From the NCBI GenBank assembly GCA_922989275.2, contig OV277870.1, forward strand, positions 59,669,079-59,733,078: a DNA stretch of 64,000 nucleotides, read 5' to 3'. The stretch is from Gari tellinella. Taxonomy: Eukaryota > Mollusca > Bivalvia > Cardiida > Psammobiidae. The notes under the pieces were generated by a model. It was given only the letters and a program-made list of their open reading frames with translations. It was not told the DNA's origin and did not search any database. The translations under genes and the position numbers were made by a program. This document shows, one piece after another, positions 27,201 through 42,200 of this stretch; the stretch's first letter is position 1, and every line of letters starts with the position of its first letter.

Positions 27201-30200
27201 ATCTTATGTCTCCAAGCTTTTTAGCTCACCTGGCACGTAGTGCCAATGTGAGCTTTTAGGATCGCTGGATGTCCGTTGTCCGTCCGTCCGTCCACAATTG
27301 TTCGTTAACACTCTACCAGGTTCAAATCTCATTGGATCTTGATGAAACTTGGTCACAATGTTTGCCTCAATGAAATCTAGGTCAAGTTCGAATGTGGGTC
27401 ATGTCCGGTCAAAAACTAGGTCACTAGGTCAAATTATCGAAAAACCTTGTTAACACTCTAGTGGCTACAAATTTCATTGGATCTTCATGAAACTTCATTA
27501 ATATGATTGCCCTAATGAAATCTAGGCCAAGTTCGAATGTGGGTCATGTCCGGTCAAAAACTAGGTCACTAGGTCAAATCTTCGAAAAACCTTGTTAACA
27601 CTCTAGAGACTACAAATTTCATTGGATCTTCACGAAACTTCATCAAAATGTTTGCCTCAATGAAATCTAGGTCAAGTTTGAATGTGGGTCATGTCCGGTC
27701 AAAAACTAGGTCACTAGGTCAAATTATCGAAAAACCTTGTTAACACTCTAGAGGCTACAAATTTCATTTGATCTTCATGAAACTTCATCAATATGATTGC
27801 CTCAATGAAATCTAGGCAAAGTTTTAATGTGGGTGATGTCCGGTCAAAAACTAGGTCACTAGGTCAAATCTTCGAAAAACCTTGTTAACACTCTAGAGAC
27901 TACAAATTTCATTGGATCTTCATGAAACTTCATCAAAATGTTTACCTCAATGAAATCTAGGTCAAGTTCGAATGTGGGTCAAGTCTGGTTAAAAACTAGG
28001 TCACTAGGTCAAATTATCGAAAAACCTTGTTAACACTCTAGAGGCTACAAATTTCATTTGATCTTCATGAAACTTCATCAATATGATTGCCTCAATGAAA
28101 TCTAGGCCAAGTTCGAATGTGGGTCATGTCTGGTCAAAAACTAGGTCACTAGGTCAAATCATCGAAAACCCTTTTTACACTCTATAGAGACTACAAAATT
28201 CATTGAATCTTCATGAAACTTGAACAAAATGTTTGTCTCTTTGAAATCAAGGTCAAGTTAGAATGAGGGTCATGCCCGGTCAAAAACTAGGTCACACGGT
28301 GTACATGGTTACATGGTTACCAGGTGAGCAATTTAGGGCCATAGTGGCCCTTGAAAAAAAAGTATTTGGTATACTTACTGTTTTATGTCTCCAAGCTTAA
28401 GTATTTGGTATACTTAACATCTTATGTCTCCAAGTTTTTGGTACACTTACTGTTTTATGTCTCCAAGCTTAATTATTTGATATACTTACCATCTTATGTC
28501 TCAAAGTTTAAGTATTTGGTACACTTACTGTCTTATGTCTCCAAGCTTAAGTATTTGGTATACTTACCATCTTATGTCTCCAAGTTTAAGTATTTGTTAG
28601 ACTTATCTTCTTATAGTGTCCAAGGTTTAAGTATTTGTTACATTTACTGTTTTATGTCTTCAAGCTTAAGTATTTGGTATACTTAACATCTTATGTCTCC
28701 AAGTTTAAGTATTTGATATACTTACAATCTTATGTCTCCAAGTTTACGTATTTGTTAGACTTAACTTCTTGTGTCTCCAAATTTAAGTATTTGGTACACT
28801 TACTGTCTTATGTCTCCAAGCTTAAGTATTTGATATACTTACAATCTTATGTCTCCAAGTTTACGTATTTGTTAGACTTAACTTCTTGTGTCTCCAAGTT
28901 TAAGTATTTGGTACACTTACTGTCTTATGTCTCCAAGCTTAAGTATTTGTTAGACTTTTCTTTTTATGTGTCCAAGGTTTAAGTATTTGGTATACTTATC
29001 TTCTTATGTCTCCAAGCTTAAGTATTTGATAAACTGAACTTCCTAGACCTCCAAGTTTAAGTATTTCATATAATTACTGTCTTAGTCTCCACTGTCGTCA
29101 AAGCAATTCTGAAAGAGAATGTTTTAAAAATTAAGCATTTAACCCATTACCCCATAGCCTGTTCTAGTTTGAAGACATGTGACCACTTACAGCAAGTTGA
29201 AAGTAAAGCAGAACCTGCCTTAACTCTTTGAACCCTAGTCACACATATATGCGTCATTTGCAAACGGCGTATCTGTGAGGAGTACACTTGTCCTATGCGA
29301 ACAGTGTAGACCCTGATCATAGAGCTTCTTAAGGAGCCCTCTGATCAGGGTCTACACTGTTTGTCAGTTTGACATTATAAAGTTGTAAAAATCAACCCTA
29401 AAAAGTCAAAATATGGACTAGACTAAATTGAAAATTAGAATTGTCCATTTGAGGTTTCAGGAAGGAAAGGGTTAAGGCGCATCCTGCTTTACTTTCTGCC
29501 TGCTTTAAACCATCATCTTCTAGGGTATAGCTAATATGTCTTATGATACACTTTCATGATTGTATAAACTATAAAGTGGAACTATTTTCAACGGAGAAAA
29601 AATTAATTAAAGGTGTAAAAAAAGCGTATTCATGGGGGTAATTGGGTTAAATAATAGTTGTTTTTTTTAACACTATAGGAGGATGAGGTTGAGGAAGGTA
29701 AAGGGGACCGGGCACCATCCAGTGAAGATGGAGTACAGTACAAGATAGAGGTACCAGCCAACAGGTGCGTTTACTTCAGTTAATTGAGTTAACCCTTTAC
29801 CCCATTTATCTGCTATTTGTTTCTGTGGAGAAATAAATTAAAGGCATAAGGGTGTATCTATGAAGTACTGGGTTAAAAGAGCTCAAAAATGTTTCAGCAT
29901 TGTTAACGCGTTCAACCCTAGTTCAACCCTAGTGACAAGTATGCTTGTCACAGGGCTCCAGATATGATGGAGTAAACTGGACAAATCCCAACATTTACTC
30001 GTTTATTTAAGCACAAAATCCTATGGTTTTACTACTCATTAGAATCGTCTCTTCGAGAGGATTCTAATGAGTAGTAAGTTAGTAATTCCATAGGGTTTAA
30101 TGTAGAAATAAAGATTTTAGTTTTCGAAATACTTCCCTTATCTGGCGCTCTGTTTGTCACTAAGAAACAACACACTGGGTAGGCAAAACAATTTGGTTGC

Positions 30201-33200
30201 ACACTAACGCTCGGGTGACATCAAATCCAACGCCACGGTCTGATAGCCTGGAGTTTGTCTGCGTACAGTTTGTTTGAGGTGTATGTGGTTGCAATCATAG
30301 TTTAGCTTGAAAAAGTGCCGTTGTTTACATAAATGTCTGGAAAAGCTGTCACTAATTGGTTGTTAATTGACTGTTTTGTCCTATGCAAACAATGTAAACC
30401 CAGATTAGAGGGCTCCTGTATGCATTTTTGTCATTTTGAAAAATACTGTAAAAAGCAGTCCTTCATAGCCAAGAACAGACTTAGCTTAACTGGTAGCTGG
30501 ACATAAATTGCCATTGGAAGTTACAGGATTGAATGAGTTATGTAGAAACAAGTACAGGTGTAAAAAGGTGTTTTTATGGAGGAATGGGTTAGCTCTTTGT
30601 AGACCCAGATGAGAGGGCTCCTAGGAGCCCTCTGATCTGGGTCTACACTTTTTACTTATTTAGAGCAGTATTTATTAAACTAACCAGAATTCCAAGTAGA
30701 CTGGTTCATGTTTTTCGTAACTCAAATGATCTACATGGGAACATAATACCCCACAAGAGATACTTAGTGTTGAAATGGGTTAACTCCTAGTTTTGGTTTT
30801 CTTGTAGGTATGATCTGTTGTGTATTGAAGGTATAAGCAGAGGCCTCCTTGTGTTCCTGGAAAGGTATGTATTTGTCTTGGCTTCAGGGCTCCAGATAAC
30901 AAGAAGTAAAATGAACAAATTCAACATTTTCTCACTCATTTCCGCACAAATCCTATGGTGTAGCTACTCATTAGAATCGTCTCAAAGAATCAATTCTAAT
31001 GTCTATCTATCTATCTATCGATATATCCTGCAGCACCCTCTTTCGAGTATTATATGCAGCTGCGCGTCTGTGCAAGTTAGTAAGAAAAAGTGAAAATAGT
31101 CATAGAAGTGAATGAGTAGAATATGTTATTAATAATTAAAAGACCAGAATGTACAGATTAAAAGATAAAAACAATGACTGAATTTAGTGACAGTGGTTCA
31201 GTGTGCATACTCCTTGCTTGAACTGGTTCAAGTCTTGGAGCATGGCAATATCACTGGGGAGGTTATTCCACATAACTATGACTGCAGGGAAAAAGGAAAA
31301 CTGGTAGTAATTTACGGCAGTGTGAATTTGCATAAAAGAAAGAGGGTGCATATTGCGAGTTAATCTCACAGGATACACACCATATGGTTTAATGCAGATA
31401 TAAAGATTTTAGTTTTCGAAATACTGCCCTTATCTGGTGCTCTGTTTTTAACTCACATAGTTTACTTGTTAATCTTAGAGTAAAGAATACTATCGCTGTC
31501 ATTAAAAGGAAAACCTGTATTGATTTATATCCACAAATTGTGATGGGAAAACTGTATTGATATATCATATCCACAAATATTGGTGGGAAACCTGTATTGA
31601 TATATCATATCAACAAATATTGGTGGGAAACCTGTATTGATATATCATATCAACAAATATTGGTGGGAAACCTGTATTGATATATCATATCCGCAAATAT
31701 TGATGGGAAACCTGTATTGATATATCATATCAACAAATATTAATGGTATTATCAACCACCAAATGCTTTTAGTTTACAGTGGAGAAAACATTCTTTCTGA
31801 TTAATTTGTTTATGTTCAAATTATTATATCTTTTGCATACAGTTTTGAGCCAGATCAGGCACCAGGGGCCCGTTTCATAAAGAATCTTAAGTCTTAACTT
31901 GGCGTAAATCCTCACTTAGGCCGCCATTTTTATGATAGTGCTATTTCATAAAGAATCTTTAGCCTGATCTTTGCTGCGAAAACGGTGCAATTTGTCGTAT
32001 CTTTACGACAACCTCAGACCACTCTTAACTCTGGCTGCAGTGTCGTATGTAAGTATTGCGATTAAGAGAGAGTTAAGTGAGGTCTATGAAACGCTCTTAA
32101 CTTTACTAAGATATTGGCGCATGTCCAGGAGTTGCGATAAATAGTTAAGTTAAGATAAGATTCTCTATGAAACGCTACCCAGGTCACCCAGCAACTAATC
32201 AGGCTCCAAACTGTTTGCCACAAAGGTTGAAATAAAATCATCAACATTTTCAAAAAGCCTGTCATTTTCTGCACTTTATTGCATTTCAACTTGTTAACGG
32301 GAAATAATAATGTCTTACTGCGCTGTACATAAGAGTAAAAGCGAGTATATGTTGAGTATACATAATCTGTTTAACTCTTCCAACACTAAGTAACGGACCT
32401 CTTTTGGGTTATTAGGTTCCCTTGTGGATCATTTCAGCTGCTAAAACACAAACAATTTTACTTCGAATTCTGGGTAGTTTAATAAACACTGGTCTAACTT
32501 AGCAAATAGTTTTGAGCCTGATCAGAAGGCTCCTATAGGAGCCCTTTGATCTGGGTCTACACTGCTTGCAAATGTAATGAGTATATATTAAACATGTCCA
32601 TGGTGTTGAAAGAGTTAAAGTTTCCAATGGGGAAGCATGTATATCAGGGCTCCAGATAAGGGAGAGTGAACTGAACAAAACCAACATTTTCTCACTTATT
32701 TCAGCACCAAATCTTATGGTGTTACTACTCATTAGAATCGTCTCTTTGAGACGATTCTAATGAGTAGTGACACCATAGGGTTTAAAGCAGATTTTAATTT
32801 TTGAAATACTCCCCTTATCTGGAGCCGTAATGTATATACATAATATACAAACTGTGTAGACCAAGATTAGAGGGCAGAAGCATGTTTTAAGGGGTTTCTA
32901 TGAGGCATAGGTTAATGCTTGAAAAGTTGTTACTTTGAATGAAAAAGTTAAACTCTAAAATCAAAACCAATTAGTGGAAAGTGTTTATACCATCACTGTG
33001 TCCTCTGTTGTATAATACTATTACCTGGTAAAGTGAATGCTTTTCACGTTTTCTTCTATATCAAAATAAGTTGCTGTGGTGTCCAATGTTGTGAGATCTC
33101 GTCTCAGTGAGTACTGACAACAGAGTTCTTGGTTCAGACATAAGGAAGTTAGTTTTATACCTTTATACAGCGCTCCCTCTCTTCAACGACATCCAACGGG

Positions 33201-36200
33201 AGACAAATATTATGTGCGGTGTTCGGATGGAGTCATTATAGGGAGCTAAATTTGCAAACAGCTTGAATCCAGATCAGACGCCGCGTAACGCGGCGTCTGA
33301 TCTGGATTCAAGCTGTTTGTCACTCATCATTGTGTTTTTTTCTATCAAAATGTTCATAATGTAACTTTGAGAGAAACAGCAGAGGACAATTTTAAGCAGA
33401 CGACATTGCAGTTGTTATTAGGTTAGACATAATTGTCCTTTTTAGGGAACTGCGACAAGAGTCATTGTAATTAGGGAGTCGTTGTTGGGAGGGTCATTTT
33501 AGGGAGGGAGTCGTTGTTGGGAGGGTCGTTGTAGGGAAGGAGCACTGTATCTGGAGTTGTTGTTATTCTTGCAGGTTAAAGGCCCCACGGTACCAGGCTG
33601 TACCTCCTAAGTCAGGAACCATGCAACAGTTACAGATATTACCTGCAGTAAGTTATCTAGTTATAACACATATAGAAGTTATAAGCAATATCCACTGTAC
33701 ACACATACATACTCCATAAAGCTTCTTCTACACAAAAACACACTCAGTAAAGCTGCTACTACACAAACACACACTCAGTTAAGCTGCTACTACACAAACA
33801 CACACTCAATAAAGCTGCTACTACACAAACACACACTCAATAAAGCTGCTACTACACAAACACACACTCAATAAAGCTGCTAGTACACATACAAACTCAG
33901 TAAAGCTGCTACTACACAAACACACACACAATAAAGCTGCTTCTACACAAACACACACTCAATAAAGTTGCTACTACACATACAAACTCCATTAAGCTGC
34001 TACTACACAAACGCACACTCAGTAAAGCTGCTACTACACAAACACACACTCAGTAAAGCTGCTACTACACAAACACACACTCAGTAAAGCTGCTACTACA
34101 CAAACACACACTCAATAAAGCTGCTACTACACAAACACACACTCAATAAAGCTGCTACTACACAAACACACACTCAGTAAAGATGCTACTACACACACAC
34201 TCAGTAAAGCTGCTACTACACAAACACACACTCAGTAAAGCTGCTACTACACAAACACACACTCAGTAAAGCTGCTACTACACAAACACACACTCAGTAA
34301 AGCTGCTACTACACAAACACACACTCAATAAAGCTGCTACTACACAAACACACTCAATAAAGCTGCTACTACACAAACACACACTCAGTAAAGCTGCTAC
34401 TACACAAACACACACTCAGTAAAAGCTGCTACTACACAAACACACACTCAATAAAGCTGCTACTACACAAACACACACTCAGTAAAACTGCTACTACACA
34501 AACACACACTCAGTAAAACTGCTACTACACAAACACACACTCAATAAAGCTGCTTCTACACAAACACACACTCAGTAAAGCTGCTACTACACAAACACAC
34601 ACTCAGTAAAGCTGCTGCTACACAAACACACACTCAATAAAGCTGCTGCTACACAAACACACACTCAGTAAAGCTGCTGCTACACAAACACACACTCAGT
34701 AAAGCTGCTACTACACAAACACACACTCAGTAAAGCTGCTACTACACAAACACACACTCAATAAAGCTGCTACTACACAAACACACACTCAGTAAAAGCT
34801 GCTACTACACAAACACATACTCAATAAAGCTGCTACTACACAAACACACACTCAGTAAAACTGCTACTACACAAACACACACTCAATAAAGCTGCTACTA
34901 CACAAACACACACTCAGTAAAGCTGCTACTACACAAACACACACTCAGTAAAGCTGCCATTTACACCACAAAACTGTACTTTCCGACGTGGTCTGGTGGT
35001 AATGTGCTTGACTACTATACCAGGGTTTGTAAGTTTTATCAACCTGCCAGACCAAATCCTGCGGATGAGACTTTATCAACCGAGGTCTGATATTTCCGTG
35101 CTTTACACTAGGGATTCAAATTGAAAAGAACCACTAGAGAACTCAATGTGCTTGGGTTTTCTGTTTCAAATCCCCTCTCTGTGACGTCCAATTAGCCCAT
35201 AGATGGCAGAAATGGACGTTAACAAATAAACTTTGAACCACAAAACAGAAATAGTACAGTTTTATATTGTTGTAGTATTGTTCTTATTCATCAAAGTTAT
35301 CTTAACCCCTTACCCCATAGCCTGTTTTAGTTAGGAAGATAGGTGACCACTTAAAGCAGTTTAAAAGTAAAGCAGAATGCGCCATAAGGAGCATTCTGCT
35401 TTACTTTCAACTTGCTTTAAGCTACTATCTACTAGAATATAGGAAATATTTCTTATGATATATATTACTGTATAAACTGGACCTATTTTCTTATGTGGAG
35501 AAATAAACAAGAGGCAAAACAGGCATATTTATGGGGGGAATGGTTAAACCTTTCACCACCCAATTTAACAGTATGGTTTAACCCTTTCTCAGACAAAATA
35601 ATGTCTGTTAATACGTGATGTATGCAATTGCATGCACATTTAAATTTTTGAAGTTTAGATAAACATATTGATACAATTTGGATCCTGATCAGGCACCTTG
35701 TTACGCTGTGTTTGATCTAGGATCCTGATGAGGCACCTTGTTACGCAGTGTTTGATCTATATCCAAACTGTTTGCAATATAGACGTTAGTCATTTAAGGT
35801 GGAGAAAGAGTAAATAAAGGTATGGGATGTCTCCAAAATGCTACATTGTTTGAAAATCTACTTTATTTTTTATTTTTAACCCATTTGGTTGGATTAACCA
35901 ATTACCCCATAAATAAAGTTCAAACAATGTCAGTGGTAACAATACAATAGTAAAACATAGCTACCATCACAGCTCCAGATAAGAGGAGTATTTCAAAAAC
36001 TAAAATCTTTATTTCTGCATTAAACTCTATGGTGTGACTACTCATTAGAATCGTCTCGAAGAGACGATTCTAATGAATAGTCACACCATAGGATTTGGTG
36101 GTGAAATGAGTGAGAAAATGTAGGATTTGTTCAGTTTACTCCCCCTTATCTTATCTGGAGCCCTGAGATACACCACCACATCCTTAAAACATTCCTCCAC

Positions 36201-39200
36201 TGAAGAAAATAGTCCCACTTTATACGGTCATAAAAAATTAATGTATCTTAAGAAAAAAGTTATTTATCCCAATGGTAACTTAAAACAGATGGAAACTTAA
36301 AACAGGCTGAAAGTAAAAGCAGAATGCACCTTAACTCTTTGAACCCTAGTCACGCATATATGCATCATTTACAAACAGTGTACATGTGAGGAGTACACTT
36401 GTCCTATGCAAACAGTGTAGACCCTGATCAGAGGGCTCATTAAGGGTCTACACTGTTTGTCATTTTGACATACATGTATATTGTAAAAATCAACCCTAAA
36501 AAGTCAAAAAATGGACGAGAAAGACTGAATTGAAAATTAGAATTGTCCATTTGAGATTTCAGGCAGGAAAGGGTTAATGAGCTGGCTGTTTTATGTTCAC
36601 CTTGCTTTAACCTTTTACCCCATAGCCAGTTTCTTATGTGAAGACAGGTGGCCGCTTAAAGCAGGTTGAAAGTAAAGCAGAATGCGCCTTAAGGCGCATT
36701 CTTCTTTACTTTCAACCTCCTTTAAGCTATCATAATTATGTTAGTATAAAGGTAATATTTCCTATGGTACATGTTTTTGACTGTATAAATTTGAACTATA
36801 TTTTTCAGTGGAGGAATAATTTAAATGCGCTAAAAGGCGCTTCTATGGGGGAAAGGGTTAAGCTGCCACCTTTAACACATAAAAGATAACATAATTCAGT
36901 GATCGTTATAGAGAGGTTTCACTGTATAAGATTGACTCTTATGTTTATTTGTATCCACAGACCAGCCAAGTTAGACCATATGCAGTTGCTGCCGTTCTAC
37001 GTAATATAAAGTTCACTGAGGTAAGAAGTAATGCCACAGCTCCACATAAAAGGGAGAAAACTGAATAAATCCAACATTTTCTAACTCATTTCAGCATCAA
37101 ATCCTATGGTGTAACAATAAGAGACAACTATAATGAGTAGTTACATCATAGGGTTTCATGCAGAAATATAGATTTTAGATGTTTCCTGCATTGCAGGACT
37201 TATGCTTGAATAAATAAAAGTTGAAAAAAAGGGTTGATTTTGAAACACTCCCCTTATCTGGGGCATGTAATGCTTTACCCATTTCTTCTCCTGCCCTTTA
37301 GCTCAGTACAACTAGGATCATGTCACACAAAGGTCAAGGTCAATTAGTGGTCAAATGTGCTGAATCCTCAAATTAGTATTTCCGTTTGGGTCATGGTGTT
37401 TTGCAAAGACATCTTGTTCAATGTATTTGGTTATACTTGATTATGTTAACCCTTATCATGCTGAGATTTTGTCTGCTTCAAATATATCGTCTGCGATAAA
37501 AATAAGTTATAGTTTTTAAACAAAACAAGTTGATACATACAGGTTGGATCTAGATCAGATGCCGTATTAGCCATGTCACTCTATCATTACGCCATTACCC
37601 CATATCTAATTTTGAAGACAGGTGAGGTGACACATAAAGCAGGTTGAAAGTAAAGCAGAATGCGCCTCAAGGCACATTCTGCTTTACTTTCAACCTGCTT
37701 TAAGGTACCATCTGCTAGAATATGGAAAATAATTTTTATAATAAATATTTATCACTGTATAAATTGGAACTATTTTCTTCAGTTGAGGAATAAATTGCAG
37801 GCATCAAAAGGTGTATTTATGGGTTAATGGGTTAAAGCATAATAAAAGTTAAAACTGGGATTGATTATTGATTATAATGTTGATGAGGTATTTTTAATTG
37901 TATTTATCTTTGATTTACAGGATAGATATAAAAGCTTCATAGATCTACAAGACAAACTTCATCAAAATATTTGCAGGTAAGTTAGAATTAACACATTTAT
38001 CCATAAATATGCCTGTACTGTATAAAATCAGTGTTCCCCCGAGAGCGCGTTTCTTGCGTTTTTGACGCAACAATTTCACATTCCATGCAACTAAATTCAG
38101 CAAGTGCATTTTATGTGACGCAAGTCAATTCTGCCGACTAACTGAAACCAAAAATGTTATAATCGTCACATTCATTGAAAGCACGCCGCCGACGCCGGAG
38201 TAAATACATATGTGAATTCCGTGTTGGACGCATGTCGGTTACGAAATTGACAGAGTGCTCTAACGGCCATTTTGGTTGTTTTGACGGGTGCATTGTGGGT
38301 ATTAGAGTTCAGTTCAACCGGCACATAAACTCACTCAAGTAATTAAAAATTGAAAAGGGTGAAATATATTAAAATCTACGACGATTCCGTGTTTGTTATT
38401 TAATTAGATAATCAGATCTAGTCTTATTGCGTTCGAATATGCTTTTAAAATGTTTCCTTTGAAAATGATTTAAACTTCCGTAGGTACTGCTAATCGCCAG
38501 AATCGGTCGCCATTGTTGTTTGTTAATTGAACTCACTTTGCTAAAAGAAAAGTAGACGCTTGAAAGTGTTTTACAGGCTCAAACATCGTCTGCTAAAACG
38601 TAGAACATTTGACTTCATTCTTCATCTCTTCAGCGCCCAAACAAAGAGAATGAAATGCACAGACTTGTGGTAGACTTTCTATGTCATCTACTTTAAGGGA
38701 CCAATTTATCTTCGTCTGTCTGGCTTACATGTCCGTCAGTTTGACTTCATTCTTCATCTCTTCAGCGCCCAAACAAAGAGAATGAAATGCACAGACTTGT
38801 GGTAGACTTTCTATGTCATCTACTTTAAGGGACCAATTTATCTTCGTCTGTCTGGCTTACATGTCCGTCAGTTTGACTTCATTCTTCATCTCTTCAGCGC
38901 CCAAACAAAGAGAATGAAATGCACAGACTTGTGGTAGACTTTCTATGTCATCTACTTTAAGGGACCAATTTAACTTTGTCTGTCTGGCCGTTCGCCTACC
39001 TGTCTGTCAATTTCATTTTACGATAAATATTAGTAGATCTAAGCGACACTTAGGGTATCGAAGCCTTTTATATTGTCTGCATAAAGGCTTGACACATTGA
39101 TGCAGGAGACATTGCCCTGAAAAAATGGAAAGCCTCCAAGAACAGAAAACTGTTTGCTCGTCTGAAGTAATAGTGAAATGCTAGACAGTACACATACTTC

Positions 39201-42200
39201 ACTGATGAGGTGTTTTAGAAGTTCTGTTATAATTAGACCGTTTGTCTCTCAGTTCTATTAATTAAGTGTGAAATAAAGACACTGAACAAAAACTATTTTA
39301 TTCAATAGTTCTATCTATAAACGTCAAAAAACTTCAAACTATCCTGTGACCCCCTAAATTTCCAAATGACCCCCACATTTTCATCAAGGGGGTCAAGAAT
39401 GACCCTCTAAAATTTCAGTCCTGCAGTAACACTGTAAAATTGTTCACTTCAAACAGTTACGATTTTGCAACATAAAAAATATTTCTTTATTATAGCAGAT
39501 GGTAGCTTAAAGCAGCTGCTTCAATCTACTTTTAAGTGGCAACTTGCTTTCATAACTAGAAACAGTCTATGAGGAAACCCTGCTAAATATTGACTGTCCA
39601 TGCATACACAGCCCTTTTCTCTTTTTATATACCCCTGCACAGATTAGTCAGGGGATATTGTTTTTGGTCTGTTTGTTTGTCTGTCCAAAACTTTAACCTT
39701 GTCCTTAAACTTCAGAACTACATGTAGTAGAAATTTCATAGCTCTTCAATTCAGTGCAACTTATGTCATCCCGGACAAAGGTCAAAGTCATTTTGAGGTA
39801 ATTTAGAGGTCAGATTGGTGTAATGCAGCGTCTGATCTGGATTCAAGCTGTTTGCCACTCTTCTTTATGTTAGTTTCTGTCAAACTGTCCATCACGTGAC
39901 TTCGAGAAAAAAAAGAAGACAACAATTTAAGCAGACGATATTGCAGCCATGAAAAAGTTGTACATACTTGTCCTCTTCAGGGCTCCAGATAAGAGAGAGT
40001 TAACTGATCGAATCCAACAATTTTTCACTTATTTAATCACCAAATCCATCGAATAGACAATTCTAATGAGTAGTGACACCATAGGGTTTAATTTAGAAAT
40101 AAAGATTTTAGTTTTTAGCTCACCTGAGCTAGCTCAGGGTGAGCTATTGCAATCCTTGATTGTCCGTCGTGCGTCGTCCGGGCGTCAACAATTTTAGTGT
40201 TTACACTCTAGAGGCCACAATATTTATCTAATCTTTCTCAAACTTACTCAGATGGTATATTGCAATAAGAGTTCAGATGAGTTCGATTATGGTTGAAATC
40301 GGACAAATAGGTAATGAGTTATCTACCTTTGAACTGCTGAAAATGCCATATTTAACAGTGTTTACACTCTAGAGGCCACAGTATTTATCCAATTTTTCTA
40401 AAACTTGCCCAGATTGTAAATGACTATAAGAGTTCAAATGAGTTTGATTATGGTTGAAATCAGACTTATAGGTCGAGCGTTATCTACCTTTGATTTGCTA
40501 AAAATGCCATATTTAACGATGTTTACACTCTAGAGGTAAAAAATTTTATCCAATCTTCCTCAAACTTACTCAGATTGTATATTGCCATAAGACTTTGGAT
40601 GAGTTCAATTATGGTTGTAATCTGATCAATAGATCAAAAGTGATCTACCTTTGAATTGCTGAAAATGATAATATTTAACAGTGTTTACACTCTAGAGGCC
40701 ACAATATTTATCCAAGTTCTCTCAAACTTGCCCAGATTGTATTTGATAAGAGTACGAAAAAGGGTGATTATGGTTGGAATTGGACAAATAGATCAAGAGA
40801 TATCTACCTTTGAATTGCTGAAAATGCCATATTTTACAGCGTTTACACTCTTGCAACTACAGTTTTCAATGGATTTTGATTATACTTGTACACAAAGGAT
40901 GTAGCTATACATTCTGGAAGGAGTGCAATTATTGTTGAAATGTAATCATTGTGGCAACAGTTACCTGCCCTTGATATACTTTGAAATGCTAGAAAAAGGC
41001 TTCATTTCAGTATTGTTTAGGCACTAGTTATAGTAGTTATCTGCCTTTGATGTACTCTACTATATTACAATAGGTCGACAAACTTGAATGGATTTAGAAT
41101 AAAACGGGTGAAATTCAAAGGTAAAGCTATCAGGCTTCATTACAAATGGTGAGCGATATCAGGGCCTTCAGGCCCTCTTGTTTAAATACTCCCCTTATCT
41201 TGAGCTCTGCTTCTTTAGGGAGCAGGGACAAGCGTTGTTGTGAGGAGGGAATCGTTGTTGAGGGGGTCGTTATAGAGGGAGAACTGTACTTTTAGAAAGA
41301 AAAAACAATTTTGTTAAAAGAACTGATAACATCTATTTTGCATATTTCTCAGGCGGCGCTCGTTAGTTGCTATAGGAACCCATGACCTTGACACTATAGT
41401 TGGTCCCTTTGTGTACAATGCCAAACCACCAGCAGATATAAAGTTCAAAGCTCTCAATCAAACGGAGGAATACACAGCTGAACAACTGATGGAGATATAC
41501 TCCGTAAGTATCCTGGTCCAATTACTAGTGTACATTTCAAGAACACAGCTCCAGACAAGAGAGTATTGCAAAAACTATAATCTTTTTTTCTGCATTATAC
41601 TCTGTGGTGTTACTACTCATTAGAATAGTCTCGAAGAGACGATTCTGATGAGTAGTAACACTATAGGATTGGTGCTGAAATGTGAGAAAATGCCCTGGAA
41701 GAAGAAGTTATTCTTCCCTGTTTAAATGCAAACTCTTTTCAATAAAATGTTGAAAATTGCAGTGATTGCAATGGAAATACAGTTGAAGCGCGATACTTCA
41801 AACTCACGTTAGTTCGAGCATACCCTTATTTCAAAGTTAAAATATGGCTTAGCCACGTTTTAACTTTGAAATAAGGGTATGTTCGACTTAAACGAGATTG
41901 ACTTATCAAAGTTCAACTTATGAAATACTTGTAAGAGACTAGTTTAAGCGTATACATATTTGTTGGGAAAGAATCCGACCTAGTAATATATTGCCTAGCA
42001 ACTGATGGAGATTTATGCTGACTCCAAGGTTATAAAACATTTGAGTGGAGTCTGAGATCCTTCTCAAGCATTTGATTGGTCAGAATTGAGTGCTGGCTTA
42101 ATTCTGACTTAATCAAATGCCCAAGAATGACCTCAGACTTGACTCCCCAACTCTTTATACCCTTGAGGCCTGTAATCAATTACCCTTTCTCTCATTATGA

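Noticed and set aside
28351..28982. Plus-strand frames of 111-115 codons with YLVYL repeats
   Set aside because: They are a 39-bp minisatellite read in frame; no start context or homology.
33700..34955. Regular 31-bp units resembling a CRISPR array
   Set aside because: Units are contiguous without unique spacers, and the DNA is an animal intron.
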